Below, piece after piece: positions 24,674 through 34,037 of a stretch of 64,000 bases of DNA; the first letter of the stretch is position 1; every line of letters starts with the position of its first letter. The stretch covers positions 1,054,001-1,118,000 of the forward strand of contig NZ_AP019308.1 in NCBI RefSeq assembly GCF_003945345.1, given 5' to 3'. Both the position numbers and the translations under genes were made by a program. The notes under the pieces are model-generated. The model ran no database searches and was not told where the DNA came from. It saw nothing but the letters and a program-made list of their open reading frames with translations. Source of the stretch: Paenibacillus baekrokdamisoli. GTDB taxonomy: Bacteria; Bacillota; Bacilli; Paenibacillales; Paenibacillaceae.

Positions 24674-25681
24674 GTGACGGTAACCATTTATGATGTAGCA
24701 AGAGAAGCAGGCGTTTCGATGGCGACGGTTTCGCGGGTTGTTAATAATAACCCGAACGTGAAACCTCAGACGCGGAAGAAAGTATTTGAAGCAATCGAAC
24801 GACTCGGCTATCGTCCGAATGCGGTTGCACGCGGCTTAGCAAGCAAAAAAACGACGACTGTCGGAGTAGTCATTCCTGACATATCCAATGCAATCTTTGC
24901 AGAAGTTGCACGAGGCATTGAAGATATTGCCAATATGTATCACTACAATATTATTTTGTGTAATGCGGATAAGAAGAAAGACAAAGAGATCCGTGTTATT
25001 AACACACTGCTTGAGAAACAAGTGGATGGTCTTTTATTTATGGGCGGAGCAGTTACGGACGAGCATTTGCAAGCTTTCAAAACAGCCAATGTTCCGATTG
25101 TTTTATGTGCGACGACTGACGAGAACGGTTCGATTCCATCTGTGGATATCGATCATGAAAGTGCTGCATTTGACGCTGTTCAGACACTCATTAAGCAAGG
25201 GCACCGTTCGATTGCGATGATTGGCGGTACACTTCAGGATCCAGCTAACGGTTATTCGCGTTTTCAAGGCTACAAGCGGGCGCTTGAAACGGCTGGGATT
25301 ACGTATGATGAGAACATGGTGCGAATCGGGAATTATCGTTATGAGTCCGGTGTTGAAGCCATGAAATATTTCCTTGAGCTGGCAGAGAAACCTTCTGCTG
25401 TATTCTCAGCTACAGATGAAATGGCGATCGGTGCGATTCATGCCATTCAAGATGCTGGTCTGAAGGTACCAGAAGATATTTCCGTTATTAGCGTGGATAA
25501 CAGCCGTATGGCTTCTATGGTTAGACCACAGCTAACTACTGTTGCACAGCCGATGTACGATATTGGTGCCGTATCTATGCGACTCTTAACTAAACTTATG
25601 AAGAAAGAGTCTGTTGAGAATCCGAGGGTTGTTCTTCCACATGAAGTTATCACTCGACAGTCTGTTGGCAATAAAGAATGA
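24674..25681 (+). CDS. ccpA: Catabolite control protein A
   Basis: A 335-residue LacI/GalR-family regulator. The GTG at 24674 is preferred because GGAGAG lies seven bases upstream and the family begins [20 protein letters not shown]. The N-terminal helix-turn-helix is followed by the hinge helix [17 protein letters not shown]. The core domain holds the HPr-Ser-P contact surface. CcpA with seryl-phosphorylated HPr binds cre sites to repress or activate carbon genes. Nearby candidate targets are acsA and gnd. Its stop overlaps the mtnN start by four bases. Confidence 0.95.
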   Translation: MTVTIYDVAREAGVSMATVSRVVNNNPNVKPQTRKKVFEAIERLGYRPNAVARGLASKKTTTVGVVIPDISNAIFAEVARGIEDIANMYHYNIILCNADKKKDKEIRVINTLLEKQVDGLLFMGGAVTDEHLQAFKTANVPIVLCATTDENGSIPSVDIDHESAAFDAVQTLIKQGHRSIAMIGGTLQDPANGYSRFQGYKRALETAGITYDENMVRIGNYRYESGVEAMKYFLELAEKPSAVFSATDEMAIGAIHAIQDAGLKVPEDISVISVDNSRMASMVRPQLTTVAQPMYDIGAVSMRLLTKLMKKESVENPRVVLPHEVITRQSVGNKE

Positions 25682-26382
25682 CAAGTGCTTATTCAAAGAT
25701 CGGCATTATTGGCGCGATGGTTGAAGAGATCGAGCTGCTGCATAAGCATGTAGAGACAACAGGAACTTTTGTAAAAGCGGGCATTACCTATGTTCAGGGA
25801 ACACTTCACGGCCGCGAGGTTGTGTTTTGTAAATCTGGCGTAGGCAAGGTGAATGCTGCCGTTTGTACGCAATTACTGATAGATGCTGGTGTTGATTGTG
25901 TGCTATTTACGGGCGTGGCTGGAGCTGTTGACCCAAGCTTGAATATTGGTGATATTGTCGTTTCGACGACTTGTCTGCAGCATGATATGGATTGTACACC
26001 GCTTGGTTTTGCGCAGGGCCAGATTCCTTTTCAAGAGGTTTCTGAATTCATTGCCGACCCTCAACTCGTTGAGGTCGCTACTAACGCCTGTGAACGGCTT
26101 TTCCCGGGCCGTAGTAAGAAAGGGAAGGTATTATCTGGCGATCAGTTTATCGCGTCTAGAGAGGCCGTCCATAAGCTCTATGAAGATCTTGGAGGGGCAT
26201 GTACCGAGATGGAAGGTGCGGCTCTTGCGCAAGTATGCGTTATGAACGGGATACCTTTCGTCGTTATTCGCGCCATGTCAGATAATGCGGATGGATCAGC
26301 TCATGTGAATTTTGCTGAATTTACTGTGGAGGCCGCTATCCATTCCCACCAAATCATCGAAGATATGATTCAACAGCTTTAA
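25678..26382 (+). CDS. mtnN: 5'-methylthioadenosine/S-adenosylhomocysteine nucleosidase
   Basis: The 234-residue enzyme cleaves adenine from MTA and SAH, feeding methionine salvage and removing inhibitors. Family motifs: [15 protein letters not shown] at the N-terminus, [18 protein letters not shown], the catalytic pair in [11 protein letters not shown], and the catalytic Asp in AMSDNADG. It overlaps ccpA by four bases and ends at a strong terminator, so it is read from the ccpA transcript. This coupling to ccpA is not the B. subtilis arrangement. Confidence 0.95.
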   Translation: MTSAYSKIGIIGAMVEEIELLHKHVETTGTFVKAGITYVQGTLHGREVVFCKSGVGKVNAAVCTQLLIDAGVDCVLFTGVAGAVDPSLNIGDIVVSTTCLQHDMDCTPLGFAQGQIPFQEVSEFIADPQLVEVATNACERLFPGRSKKGKVLSGDQFIASREAVHKLYEDLGGACTEMEGAALAQVCVMNGIPFVVIRAMSDNADGSAHVNFAEFTVEAAIHSHQIIEDMIQQL

Positions 26383-26393
26383 TCTATTAATTG

Positions 26394-26449
26394 AAAAAGG
26401 CTATTGCCGTTTACCTCCCATGCGGATGGTATATGGCAATAGCCTTTTT
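26394..26449. terminator. Bidirectional terminator between mtnN and acuC
   Basis: Fifteen-base arms AAAAAGGCTATTGCC and GGCAATAGCCTTTTT plus inner TACC/GGTA pairing. A-rich and T-rich flanks suit both strands and both convergent genes. Confidence 0.9.
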
Positions 26450-26473
26450 GGTATGTAGCTAGTTTCTAGAGAA

Positions 26474-27652
26474 TTATATATCCTGTACAGCTACAGTTGT
26501 TGTATGGCGATTCTTTGCCTCAATCTCGGTGCGGCGGGGTATGGCTGTCCAGCTAGAGGTATCATCCAACCATTGTTTAGGGAGTTCTTCTGGACTTTGT
26601 GCTTGCCACCTTGCAAGCCATTTGTCAGGCAAAGATTCATTTTCATCTTTATTACGTAATTTATGAGCGATTGGATGGTCGGTCATCTCTAGCCAGACTA
26701 GCGCCCATGCCCGTGGTACTACTCGCCAGATATCATAACCGCCACCACCAATAGCGACCCAGCGACCCTCGGTATATTCATGAGCGAGCCGATGAATGAT
26801 TGCAGGCATTTCTTGATAGATGCGCATGCTGCAATGTGTATGTGAGAGTGGATCAAACGCATGTGCATCACATCCATGCTGACTGATGATGACATCAGGC
26901 TTGAATGCAGCTGTGACTTTTTCTAAGGAGCTCCTGAAGCTCTCCAGCCACGAATCATCCTCGGTATAGGGCTCTACGGGAACATTAAAGCTGCTTCCAA
27001 ATCCATGTTCAGTTCCTCTTTCATGAACGAAGCCGGTGCCCGGAAACAAGAATTTGCCTGTTTCATGTATCGAGTAAGTGCAGATATTGGGATCATCGTA
27101 AAAGGTCCATTGAACACCGTCGCCATGGTGGACATCTGTATCGATATAGAGCACACGTGCTCCGAATTGCTGGCGTATTCTAGTTATTGCGATAGCTGCA
27201 TCGTTATAGATACAGAAACCCGAAGCATGATCGGGAAAAGCATGGTGGAGCCCTCCAGCCATGTGATAGGCATGTTTGGCCTGTCCTGTCATCACTAAGT
27301 CGGCTGCTAGCAATGAACCGCCAACAATGGATGCAGCAGCATCATGCATCCCAACGAAAAAGGGCGTATCTTCTGTTTGCAAACCATACCGGTGAGCTTG
27401 TGAGGTCCACTCAGACGACGGAGACGGCTCACTAAGCTGCTTAATAGCATTGATGTAATCTTGGCGATGGACAAGTGAAAGCATCGCCTCGTCGGCATGT
27501 GGAGCCGTTAGAAGCTGTTCCTCACTTAGTGCATTAGATTCTTCTAACAAATCCATGGCAAGCTTCAATCGTTGAGGATGAAAGGGATGATCTTCATTAA
27601 ATTTATACCTGGCTGCCTCAGGTTGGTGGATAAATACGGCATTGGCCGTCAT
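26474..27652 (-). CDS. acuC: Acetoin utilization protein AcuC (class I histone-deacetylase-like)
   Basis: A 392-residue metal-dependent deacetylase. Zinc and catalytic motifs are visible: YHMAGGLHHAF (the two active His), YIDTDVHHGDGV (metal Asp and His), ISQHGCDAH (metal Asp) and GGGGYDI (catalytic Tyr). In B. subtilis AcuC removes the acetyl group that AcuA adds to acetyl-CoA synthetase. It lies 62 bases after acuA on the same strand. AcuB, which sits between them in B. subtilis, is absent. Confidence 0.94.
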   Translation of the reverse strand: MTANAVFIHQPEAARYKFNEDHPFHPQRLKLAMDLLEESNALSEEQLLTAPHADEAMLSLVHRQDYINAIKQLSEPSPSSEWTSQAHRYGLQTEDTPFFVGMHDAAASIVGGSLLAADLVMTGQAKHAYHMAGGLHHAFPDHASGFCIYNDAAIAITRIRQQFGARVLYIDTDVHHGDGVQWTFYDDPNICTYSIHETGKFLFPGTGFVHERGTEHGFGSSFNVPVEPYTEDDSWLESFRSSLEKVTAAFKPDVIISQHGCDAHAFDPLSHTHCSMRIYQEMPAIIHRLAHEYTEGRWVAIGGGGYDIWRVVPRAWALVWLEMTDHPIAHKLRNKDENESLPDKWLARWQAQSPEELPKQWLDDTSSWTAIPRRTEIEAKNRHTTTVAVQDI

Positions 27653-27714
27653 CGCTTGTCATCCTCCATTCTAAAGTTTTACAAAGTAAAACGGCATTGG
27701 AAGCTTTCACTAAT

Positions 27715-28347
27715 CTAATACATAAAGCGTTGTCTGAAACGAACGCGGTCAAATCGTTCCACAGATGAGAGAGGCACTTCGTTGCCAATGCGGACCATTA
27801 AGCAGTTCGCTGGATGTGCACATATTTCGGGATCATCCGTTGCAAACCAGATCATTCCAACTGACTTCATAAGCTTTTCCATCATTTTACGATAATCCCA
27901 TACGTTGAGCTTGGTTCCCTCAAGATCCCAATGCCAATAATATTCGGTCGTGAAAATGATTGCGTTCTCTAATTGCCCATCTGTAAAAGCAGTATTAATC
28001 ATTCGTTTTCCAAGGCCTAACGAGCGATAATCATCGGCGACTTCTATAGCGCCAAGCTCGATTAAATCCTCCATGCCACCTTCTGACCAACGCTCAAGTT
28101 CATCCGGATAATGAAAGGTAACGTAACCCACGATTGTTTCACCATCTCGGGTCGCGATAATACGACCTTCCTCGAGCTCAGCAATCTCGATCAACGCTTT
28201 GAATTGATCACTTGGCCTTCGAAAAGCATCCAAATCGGGATGTAGGGATAAGCGAGATAATGCATCTGCGGGTAGGGGTCCTTCAACAATTAATTCTCGA
28301 TCTTGGAAGACTACAATTTCCGAATTTATTATTTTACGATGTTCCAA
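27715..28347 (-). CDS. acuA: Acetyltransferase AcuA (GNAT)
   Basis: A 210-residue GNAT acetyltransferase. It starts at TTG with GGAG upstream. The acetyl-CoA loop is seen as VADDYRSLGLGKRMI (R/Q-x-x-G-x-G/A), followed by FTTEYYWHWDLEGT, a feature of the AcuA group. AcuA acetylates the active-site Lys of AcsA and turns it off when acetyl-CoA is plentiful. It is divergent from acsA, so enzyme and modifier share a control region. Confidence 0.92.
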   Translation of the reverse strand: MEHRKIINSEIVVFQDRELIVEGPLPADALSRLSLHPDLDAFRRPSDQFKALIEIAELEEGRIIATRDGETIVGYVTFHYPDELERWSEGGMEDLIELGAIEVADDYRSLGLGKRMINTAFTDGQLENAIIFTTEYYWHWDLEGTKLNVWDYRKMMEKLMKSVGMIWFATDDPEICAHPANCLMVRIGNEVPLSSVERFDRVRFRQRFMY

Positions 28348-28432
28348 AGATCTCGACTCCTTTCGAGTTCTAATCTACTTATAACAAAAAAACTTATAAT
28401 TGAAAAGAATGGTTGAGTAATCAGTGGTGTGG

Positions 28433-28453
28433 TATAATGTGAAAGCGTATTCT
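28433..28453 (+). promoter_or_regulatory. acsA -10 box and overlapping candidate cre site
   Basis: A consensus TATAAT lies at 28433-28438, and TGAAAGCGTATTCT at 28440-28453 matches the cre consensus at all but two positions. The -35 is weak. In B. subtilis the divergent acsA/acuABC genes are repressed by CcpA, so a cre site just after the -10 is expected. Confidence 0.55.
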
Positions 28454-28520
28454 AGTAAAAACTGTCTTTTGGAGACAGAAACCACGGGAAAGTTTTAAAT
28501 TGTTTAGGAGGATGATGAAG

Positions 28521-30245
28521 ATGGTAGACATGCATCAAGAACGGATACCGGCAACGGCAACCGGCTCCAACATGACAAACTATGATGAAACTTATGGTAC
28601 ATTTGATTTTGAACAGATTGAATCTCGGTTTACTTGGCATGAAACAGGAAAGGTTAATATGGCTCATGAAGCGATCGATCGTCATGTCCAAGAAGGACTA
28701 GGCGATAAAATAGCGCTATATTACAGCGATAATATTCGTGATGAATCGTATACTTTCGAACAAATGTCAAAGCAGTCGAACCGTTTTGCCAATGTCCTTC
28801 GCAGCCTTGGAATTAGTAAAGGGGAACGGATTTTTATTTTTATGCCCCGTACACCTGAACTTTATTTCAGTCTGCTTGGTTCGTTAAAGGTTGGAGCTGT
28901 CGTAGGTCCATTGTTTGAAGCCTTTATGGAAACTGCTGTAAGAGATCGACTTCAGGATAGTGATGCAGTTGCCATCGTAACAACACCTTCATTACTTTCA
29001 CGTATTCCCAAACAAGACTTACCCGGACTTAAGCATATTATTGTATATGGTGATGATGTTGAAGCAGGAGAAGGCATTGTAGATTTCAAAGCAGAAATGG
29101 CGAAAGCCTCGGATGAGGCAGAAGTGGAATGGCTTGGACGTGAAGACGGATTATTGATTCACTATACGTCAGGCTCTACAGGAAAGCCTAAGGGCGTATT
29201 CCATGTGCAAAATGCGATGCTGCAGCATTACTATACAGGTCAGGTTGTACTCGATTTGAAACCAGACGATATCTACTGGTGTACGGCTGATCCAGGCTGG
29301 GTAACAGGAACGTCATATGGTATTTTTGCACCATGGCTGAATGGTGCGACTAACGTTATTCGAGGCGGACGGTTTAGTCCACAGGATTGGTATAGTACTA
29401 TTCAGAAATATGGAGTTACCGTTTGGTATAGTGCACCAACAGCATTCCGGATGCTGATGGGTGCTGGAGACGATGTCGTCAATCAATTTGATTTGTCGAG
29501 TCTGCGGCATGTGCTCAGCGTTGGTGAGCCCTTAAATCCAGAGGTTGTTCGATGGGGACTTAAAGTCTATAATCAACGCATTCACGATACCTGGTGGATG
29601 ACAGAAACTGGGGCTCAGCTCATATGCAACTATCCAAGCATGGATATCAAGCCTGGCTCGATGGGGAAACCACTTCCTGGTGTTCAAGCTTCCATCATTG
29701 ATGACAATGGTGCTGAACTTCCACCATACAGAATGGGAAATCTAGCCATTAAGACACCTTGGCCATCTATGATGCGCAAGATATGGAATAACCCAGCGAA
29801 GTATGAAGAATATTTACGGATTCCAGGCTGGTATATTTCAGGGGATTCGGCTTATAAGGATGAAGATGGATATTTCTGGTTCCAAGGACGTATCGATGAT
29901 GTCATTAATACGGCAGGAGAACGGGTTGGACCATTTGAAGTTGAGAGTAAGCTCGTTGAGCATCCTGCTGTTGCAGAAGCGGGTGTTATTGGTAAACCTG
30001 ATCCAGTACGTGGGGAGATTATTAAAGCATTTATATCCTTGCGTGAAGGTTTCACACCATCAGAGGAACTCAAGAAGGACATTATGAAGTTTGTTAAAGA
30101 AGGTCTCTCCGCGCATGCAGCACCACGTGAAATCGAATTTAAGGATAAGCTGCCTAAGACACGCAGCGGAAAAATTATGCGTCGTGTCTTGAAAGCATGG
30201 GAGCTGAATCTGCCAACGGGAGATTTATCAACGATTGAGGATTAA
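28521..30245 (+). CDS. acsA: Acetyl-CoA synthetase
   Basis: The 574-residue AMP-forming ligase converts acetate, ATP and CoA to acetyl-CoA. The start at 28521 is nine bases after TAGGAGG; in-frame ATGs at 28512 and 28515 are too close to it. The adenylate loop is IHYTSGSTGKPKGV; later motifs are DTWWMTETG, YISGDSAYKDEDGYFWFQGR and the C-terminal KTRSGKIMRR, whose Lys is the AcuA acetylation site in homologues. Presence of acuA and acuC next door shows that the enzyme is under acetylation control. Confidence 0.95.
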   Translation: MVDMHQERIPATATGSNMTNYDETYGTFDFEQIESRFTWHETGKVNMAHEAIDRHVQEGLGDKIALYYSDNIRDESYTFEQMSKQSNRFANVLRSLGISKGERIFIFMPRTPELYFSLLGSLKVGAVVGPLFEAFMETAVRDRLQDSDAVAIVTTPSLLSRIPKQDLPGLKHIIVYGDDVEAGEGIVDFKAEMAKASDEAEVEWLGREDGLLIHYTSGSTGKPKGVFHVQNAMLQHYYTGQVVLDLKPDDIYWCTADPGWVTGTSYGIFAPWLNGATNVIRGGRFSPQDWYSTIQKYGVTVWYSAPTAFRMLMGAGDDVVNQFDLSSLRHVLSVGEPLNPEVVRWGLKVYNQRIHDTWWMTETGAQLICNYPSMDIKPGSMGKPLPGVQASIIDDNGAELPPYRMGNLAIKTPWPSMMRKIWNNPAKYEEYLRIPGWYISGDSAYKDEDGYFWFQGRIDDVINTAGERVGPFEVESKLVEHPAVAEAGVIGKPDPVRGEIIKAFISLREGFTPSEELKKDIMKFVKEGLSAHAAPREIEFKDKLPKTRSGKIMRRVLKAWELNLPTGDLSTIED

Positions 30246-30256
30246 TGATTAGCTGA

Positions 30257-30305
30257 AAAATAAGCCACCCTGTTGCATCGATGAATGCGAGGGTGGCTTA
30301 TTTAT
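30257..30305. terminator. Terminator of acsA
   Basis: Arms AATAAGCCACCCT and AGGGTGGCTTATT, with an inner TGCAT/ATGAA partial stem and TTT after. Confidence 0.88.
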
Positions 30306-30398
30306 TACCTACAAGAAAGTAGGGGCTAACTCTATATTTTGTTGTTTAGAGAAAGAAGAACTCACTTATCCGCATAGACGGCGAAGTGAGTTCTTCTT
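30301..30398. repeat. Possible diverged copy C of the intergenic repeat; its 3' half is the PBP terminator
   Basis: The string order TACAAGAAAGTA..CTATATTTTG..AGAGAAAGAAGAAC..GACGGCGA..GTTCTTCTT parallels repeats A and B (TATAAGAAAGTATA..CTATACTTTG..AGAGAGAAGAAAC..GACGGCGT..GTTTCTTCTT). The inverted repeat at 30353-30398 (AAGAAGAACTCACTT / AAGTGAGTTCTTCTT) overlaps the last bases of the minus-strand PBP gene and works as its terminator. The relation to A and B is suggestive only. Confidence 0.45.
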
Positions 30399-33300
30399 AT
30401 TTGACTTCAACGGTTTCGGAAGATACGGATTCACCGGCTTCATTAACGGCTGTGACTCGAAAGAATCCGGTTGAAAGAGCAGATACATAGTTGAATTCTG
30501 ATACGGCAGTAGAGCCTAATTTTTTGAAGGAACCGCTGCCGGTCTCACTATAGTAAACCTTATACTCGGTAACTTGTTCGGAAGCTGCATTGTCCGTCCA
30601 AGCTAAGCTTATCCCGATATTGGTCGCTTGGGCTTTGACATTAGATGGACTGGAAGGTGGGGTAAGCTTCGCCTCTGTTGTTCCACCTGTTGGTGGATTA
30701 GTGACTTTCCCTGGATCAGGGATTACCTTATCACCACCGCTTCCAGTGCTTCCTGTTGAGCCCGGTGGTTTGGCGGATGAAGAACTGCCATTTGAGACAA
30801 CAACTAAACTAGGCACCGATTCGTGTCCACCTACATCTACGGCTGTGACATAGTAACTGAATGTATTCGAACCAGATACATAATTAACGAATTTGAGTTC
30901 CTCCCCAGCAAGAACAGGGGAGCCGATCCCGATATATGCCGCATCGTTAATCGAACGATACAGGCGATAACCAACAACGTCTGCTTCAGGGGAAGCGGTA
31001 AAGGTCACACGGAATGCACCAGATAGACCCTCTAAACGAATATTCGCAGGACTGCTAGGCGCTCTCCCATCTTCCACTCGAGGATCTACCTTGGAAGGAG
31101 CATCGAGATTGGCATCAGCCGGCAAATATTGACTCATCGAACGTCGACTAGAAGCTGGCAGCTTAGCCTGAGCCGCTTCGATTTCTTGCATTAAGACATC
31201 AAGCGGTTTCTCCCTTTTCACTACAATCTGTTCACGGATCATGTCAGATGGAGTGGTGGACTGCGGAATGTAATTGACACCGTTATAAGCGATAAAAGCC
31301 ATCTTAACGAGTGCATCGTCACGTTCTTTAGGGATAAACTTCTTGTTAAACCAGTCTGTCTCCAATTTTCCCATTTGACGTGTCAAATCAGTGGGCAGCT
31401 TACCACTAACACTAGAAACTGTTGCTTTCACTATTCCGGATGGCATAGTAAATTGCTTGGTAGGGAATAGCTCTGGACGCTCGCTAGTCACTGTATTCAT
31501 AATTTTGGTCCATATTGAGCGAGCCCGAGTACGCCCGTCTTTAGTTAGCGTATGTATTTGTTTCTCATAACCTGACCATACCCCGAGTGTAATATCTGGT
31601 GTAAAGCCCATAAACCAAACGTCTCCATAGCTTTGTGTGGAGCCGGTTTTACCTGCAACAGGAATTTTCCCATAGTTTTTAAATTTGGAGGCAATGGAGT
31701 GTGCCGTACCGCTAGAATCTGAAATGACGGTTCTCAGCATATCTGTCATAAGAAAAGCAGTCTGCTCTGAGAAGACGCGCAACGGCTTATTTTCATGTTT
31801 GAAAATGACTTCGCCATTTGCATCGGTAATTCGACTGATCATGTAGGCATCATTGAAAATGCCATCGTTTGCAATCGATCCATAAGCGTTCGTTAATTCC
31901 TCAACGGAAACGCCAACGCTCAGACCACCGATAACTCCGGTTTGTGCATAATCATCCTCCGGTTTAATCGTGGTAATGCCGAGTTTACGGGCAAATTTCC
32001 AAGCTTCAGGAATAGTCACCTTCTGGTTAAAAATTTTGAGTGCAGGCAGATTCAAGGATCTGTTCAATGCTTCACGTGCCGTAACTAATCCATAGAACTT
32101 CTTATTGGAGTTCATAGGGATGTGGAAGCCTTTCTGGCCGTCCTTGAAAACCATTGGAGCATCGTCGATAATGCTGCCCGGTTGAACGAGTCCTTTTTCA
32201 ATCGCAGGTAGATACGCCGCAATTGGCTTCATTGTAGAGCCTGGCTGCCTAGTCATTTGAGTGGCATGATTCATCTGTTCAGTGTAGAAGTCTCGGCCTT
32301 CCAGCATACTGATGATAGCGCCTGTTTTTTGATTGAGCATAATGGCTGCTATTTGCTCGACGCCTTTTTCTTTGCTGTCTGGCGTGAAATTTGTTTGATC
32401 AGCAGCGATTTGATGCATCGAGTTGTACACTTGTTTGTCGATAGTCGTAAAGATGTGGTAACCACCGCGAAGCAATTGCTCACGGGCTTCCTCGATTAGA
32501 GGAGCATTCTCTTTCTTGCGTACATCTGCAATCGTCAGCTTCGGATTGCGCTGCATAAGCAGGATCTCAGCAGCTTGGCGTTCTGCTTCCAGCATTAAAT
32601 ATGGAAACGTTGAGTATGCTTTCTGGGATGGCTTAGCCAAAGACTTCTCAATGTCGAATTGCTTAGCTTCATCATATTGTGCTTTAGTAATTCTTCCGGT
32701 TTCAAGCATCCGAGTTAGAACGGTTTGTTGTCGAACGAGAGCGAGTGTAAAGCCAGCTTTATTAAATTTGCCCTTACTATTAAAAGCGGTATAAGCCGAA
32801 GGACGCTGCGGCAATCCGGCTAAGTAAGCGGATTGTGCAATGTTAAGCTTATTCAAATCCGTAACATTAAAAATTCCTTTAGCTGCCGCTTTAATCCCAT
32901 AGAGGTTATAGCCGCTGCTTCCCGTTCCAAAAGGTACTTTATTCAGATAGGCAGTAAGTATTTCGTCTTTGGTGAGGAACCGTTCCAGCCTAAGCGATAG
33001 GAATATCTCTTTTGCTTTGCGGCTATCGGTCTTGTCCAAGCTCAAGAAGACCCTTCTAGCCAACTGCTGGGTTAATGTACTTCCCCCAGTTTGGGTATCT
33101 TCATTCAAGAGCTTTTGTTTGATTGCCCGGCCCAGACCATTAATATCAACACCGTAGTGATGTTCGAAATTGTTATCCTCTATCGCAAGTACTGCATTGA
33201 CGACTTGAGGAGGAATATCTTTGCGTTTAATAATCCGCCGATCCTCTTCTGTACGCAATTGACCGACTGGTGTAGCATTATCATTAAAATAAACAAATCC

Positions 33301-33519
33301 AGTGATGGAGTTTTCATTAATCTTTGCTTCTATATCAGTTCTTGCACGGACTGGCTCGTCTTTAACAAAGGATGCAATATACCCAGCTGCAAGTCCGCCG
33401 GCAAATAATCCAATTAATAAACCGAATATAAATAGCCATTTGATTGTGACGAGTGTCACAATTCTGAATGTCCGCCATTTGCTGTATCCTTCGACCTTCT
33501 GTTGACGGTCTTGACTCAT
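30397..33519 (-). CDS. Class A penicillin-binding protein (PBP1A type) with two C-terminal FN3 domains
   Basis: A 1040-residue bifunctional peptidoglycan synthase. One N-terminal membrane helix (about 25-52) is followed by a GT51 glycosyltransferase with IEDNNFEHHYGVD and GGSTLTQQLARR. The transpeptidase has SxxK in GSTMKP (about 427), SIANDG after EELTNAY, and KTGS near 623. A Ser/Gly/Pro/Thr linker separates two fibronectin type III domains (about 820-905 and 955-1040). B. subtilis PBP1 also carries C-terminal FN3-like sequence. RBS GGAGGAG precedes the ATG. It polymerises and cross-links cell wall outside the membrane. Confidence 0.93.
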   Translation of the reverse strand: MSQDRQQKVEGYSKWRTFRIVTLVTIKWLFIFGLLIGLFAGGLAAGYIASFVKDEPVRARTDIEAKINENSITGFVYFNDNATPVGQLRTEEDRRIIKRKDIPPQVVNAVLAIEDNNFEHHYGVDINGLGRAIKQKLLNEDTQTGGSTLTQQLARRVFLSLDKTDSRKAKEIFLSLRLERFLTKDEILTAYLNKVPFGTGSSGYNLYGIKAAAKGIFNVTDLNKLNIAQSAYLAGLPQRPSAYTAFNSKGKFNKAGFTLALVRQQTVLTRMLETGRITKAQYDEAKQFDIEKSLAKPSQKAYSTFPYLMLEAERQAAEILLMQRNPKLTIADVRKKENAPLIEEAREQLLRGGYHIFTTIDKQVYNSMHQIAADQTNFTPDSKEKGVEQIAAIMLNQKTGAIISMLEGRDFYTEQMNHATQMTRQPGSTMKPIAAYLPAIEKGLVQPGSIIDDAPMVFKDGQKGFHIPMNSNKKFYGLVTAREALNRSLNLPALKIFNQKVTIPEAWKFARKLGITTIKPEDDYAQTGVIGGLSVGVSVEELTNAYGSIANDGIFNDAYMISRITDANGEVIFKHENKPLRVFSEQTAFLMTDMLRTVISDSSGTAHSIASKFKNYGKIPVAGKTGSTQSYGDVWFMGFTPDITLGVWSGYEKQIHTLTKDGRTRARSIWTKIMNTVTSERPELFPTKQFTMPSGIVKATVSSVSGKLPTDLTRQMGKLETDWFNKKFIPKERDDALVKMAFIAYNGVNYIPQSTTPSDMIREQIVVKREKPLDVLMQEIEAAQAKLPASSRRSMSQYLPADANLDAPSKVDPRVEDGRAPSSPANIRLEGLSGAFRVTFTASPEADVVGYRLYRSINDAAYIGIGSPVLAGEELKFVNYVSGSNTFSYYVTAVDVGGHESVPSLVVVSNGSSSSAKPPGSTGSTGSGGDKVIPDPGKVTNPPTGGTTEAKLTPPSSPSNVKAQATNIGISLAWTDNAASEQVTEYKVYYSETGSGSFKKLGSTAVSEFNYVSALSTGFFRVTAVNEAGESVSSETVEVK

Positions 33520-33551
33520 AAAATAAAACTCCTCCTCCGATTAACAGAAAT

Positions 33552-33560
33552 ATTATAGCA
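33552..33560 (-). promoter_or_regulatory. Candidate extended -10 promoter of the PBP gene
   Basis: On the minus strand TGCTATAAT is an extended -10 box, 33 bases before the ATG. The -35 is weak. Confidence 0.4.
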
Positions 33561-33655
33561 TATATCTCAAGCAGAAGGCATGCATTATGTGCTCGTTTGT
33601 GTCTAAACTTTTGACATTTGGGTTGTTTTACCATATATTTAGGGCAGTTTATTCG

Positions 33656-33685
33656 TTGACTTTGGTATCTCCTTTATGGTATAAC
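33656..33685 (+). promoter_or_regulatory. Promoter of the T-box tyrosyl-tRNA synthetase transcript
   Basis: TTGACT and TATAAC are separated by 18 bases, about 55 bases ahead of the T-box leader core. Confidence 0.6.
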
Positions 33686-33739
33686 GAGTAGCAAGAAAAC
33701 TGCATATAACGAACAGTGTTGACAGGCAAAAGTAAAATC

Positions 33740-34002
33740 GCAGACTGTGATTATCAGAGAGCCGGTGGTTGGTGTGAACCGGTACACGCTGTCATTTGAA
33801 TTACCGCCTCGAGCTGATCGGATGAACGACGTTCACCTATGAACGTGCCAGTAGTCTGTTTCCGGATCAGACAGATCCGTTACTATAATGAAGTGAGAGC
33901 CGCTTATTGGGTGCATTGTTATTACAAATGTGCGGGCAGCTCTAACGAGGGTGGTACCGCGAGCAAAACCTTCTCGTCCCTTGCGACGAGAAGGTTTTTT
34001 TT
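33740..34002 (+). promoter_or_regulatory. T-box leader riboswitch (tyrosine)
   Basis: A classic T-box leader fills most of the 517-base gap before the synthetase. The AGAGAG of Stem I is near 33757. The AAGTGAGAGCC segment is near 33893. The 18-base T-box AACGAGGGTGGTACCGCG lies at 33944-33961. A terminator stem with arms AAAACCTTCTCGTC and GACGAGAAGGTTTT ends in eight T at about 34002. A UAC tyrosine codon at 33802-33804, in a GAAUUACC context, is the likely specifier; another UAC lies at 33783. Uncharged tRNA-Tyr should stabilise the antiterminator and let tyrS be read. Confidence 0.93.
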
Positions 34003-34037
34003 GTGTTCTCAGACAGAGAAATTCGGAAGAGGAGCGA

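Noticed and set aside
33930-34037. N-terminal extension of the tyrosyl-tRNA synthetase frame
   Set aside because: These codons lie inside the T-box and its terminator; the family N-terminus fits the ATG at 34038 with its own RBS.
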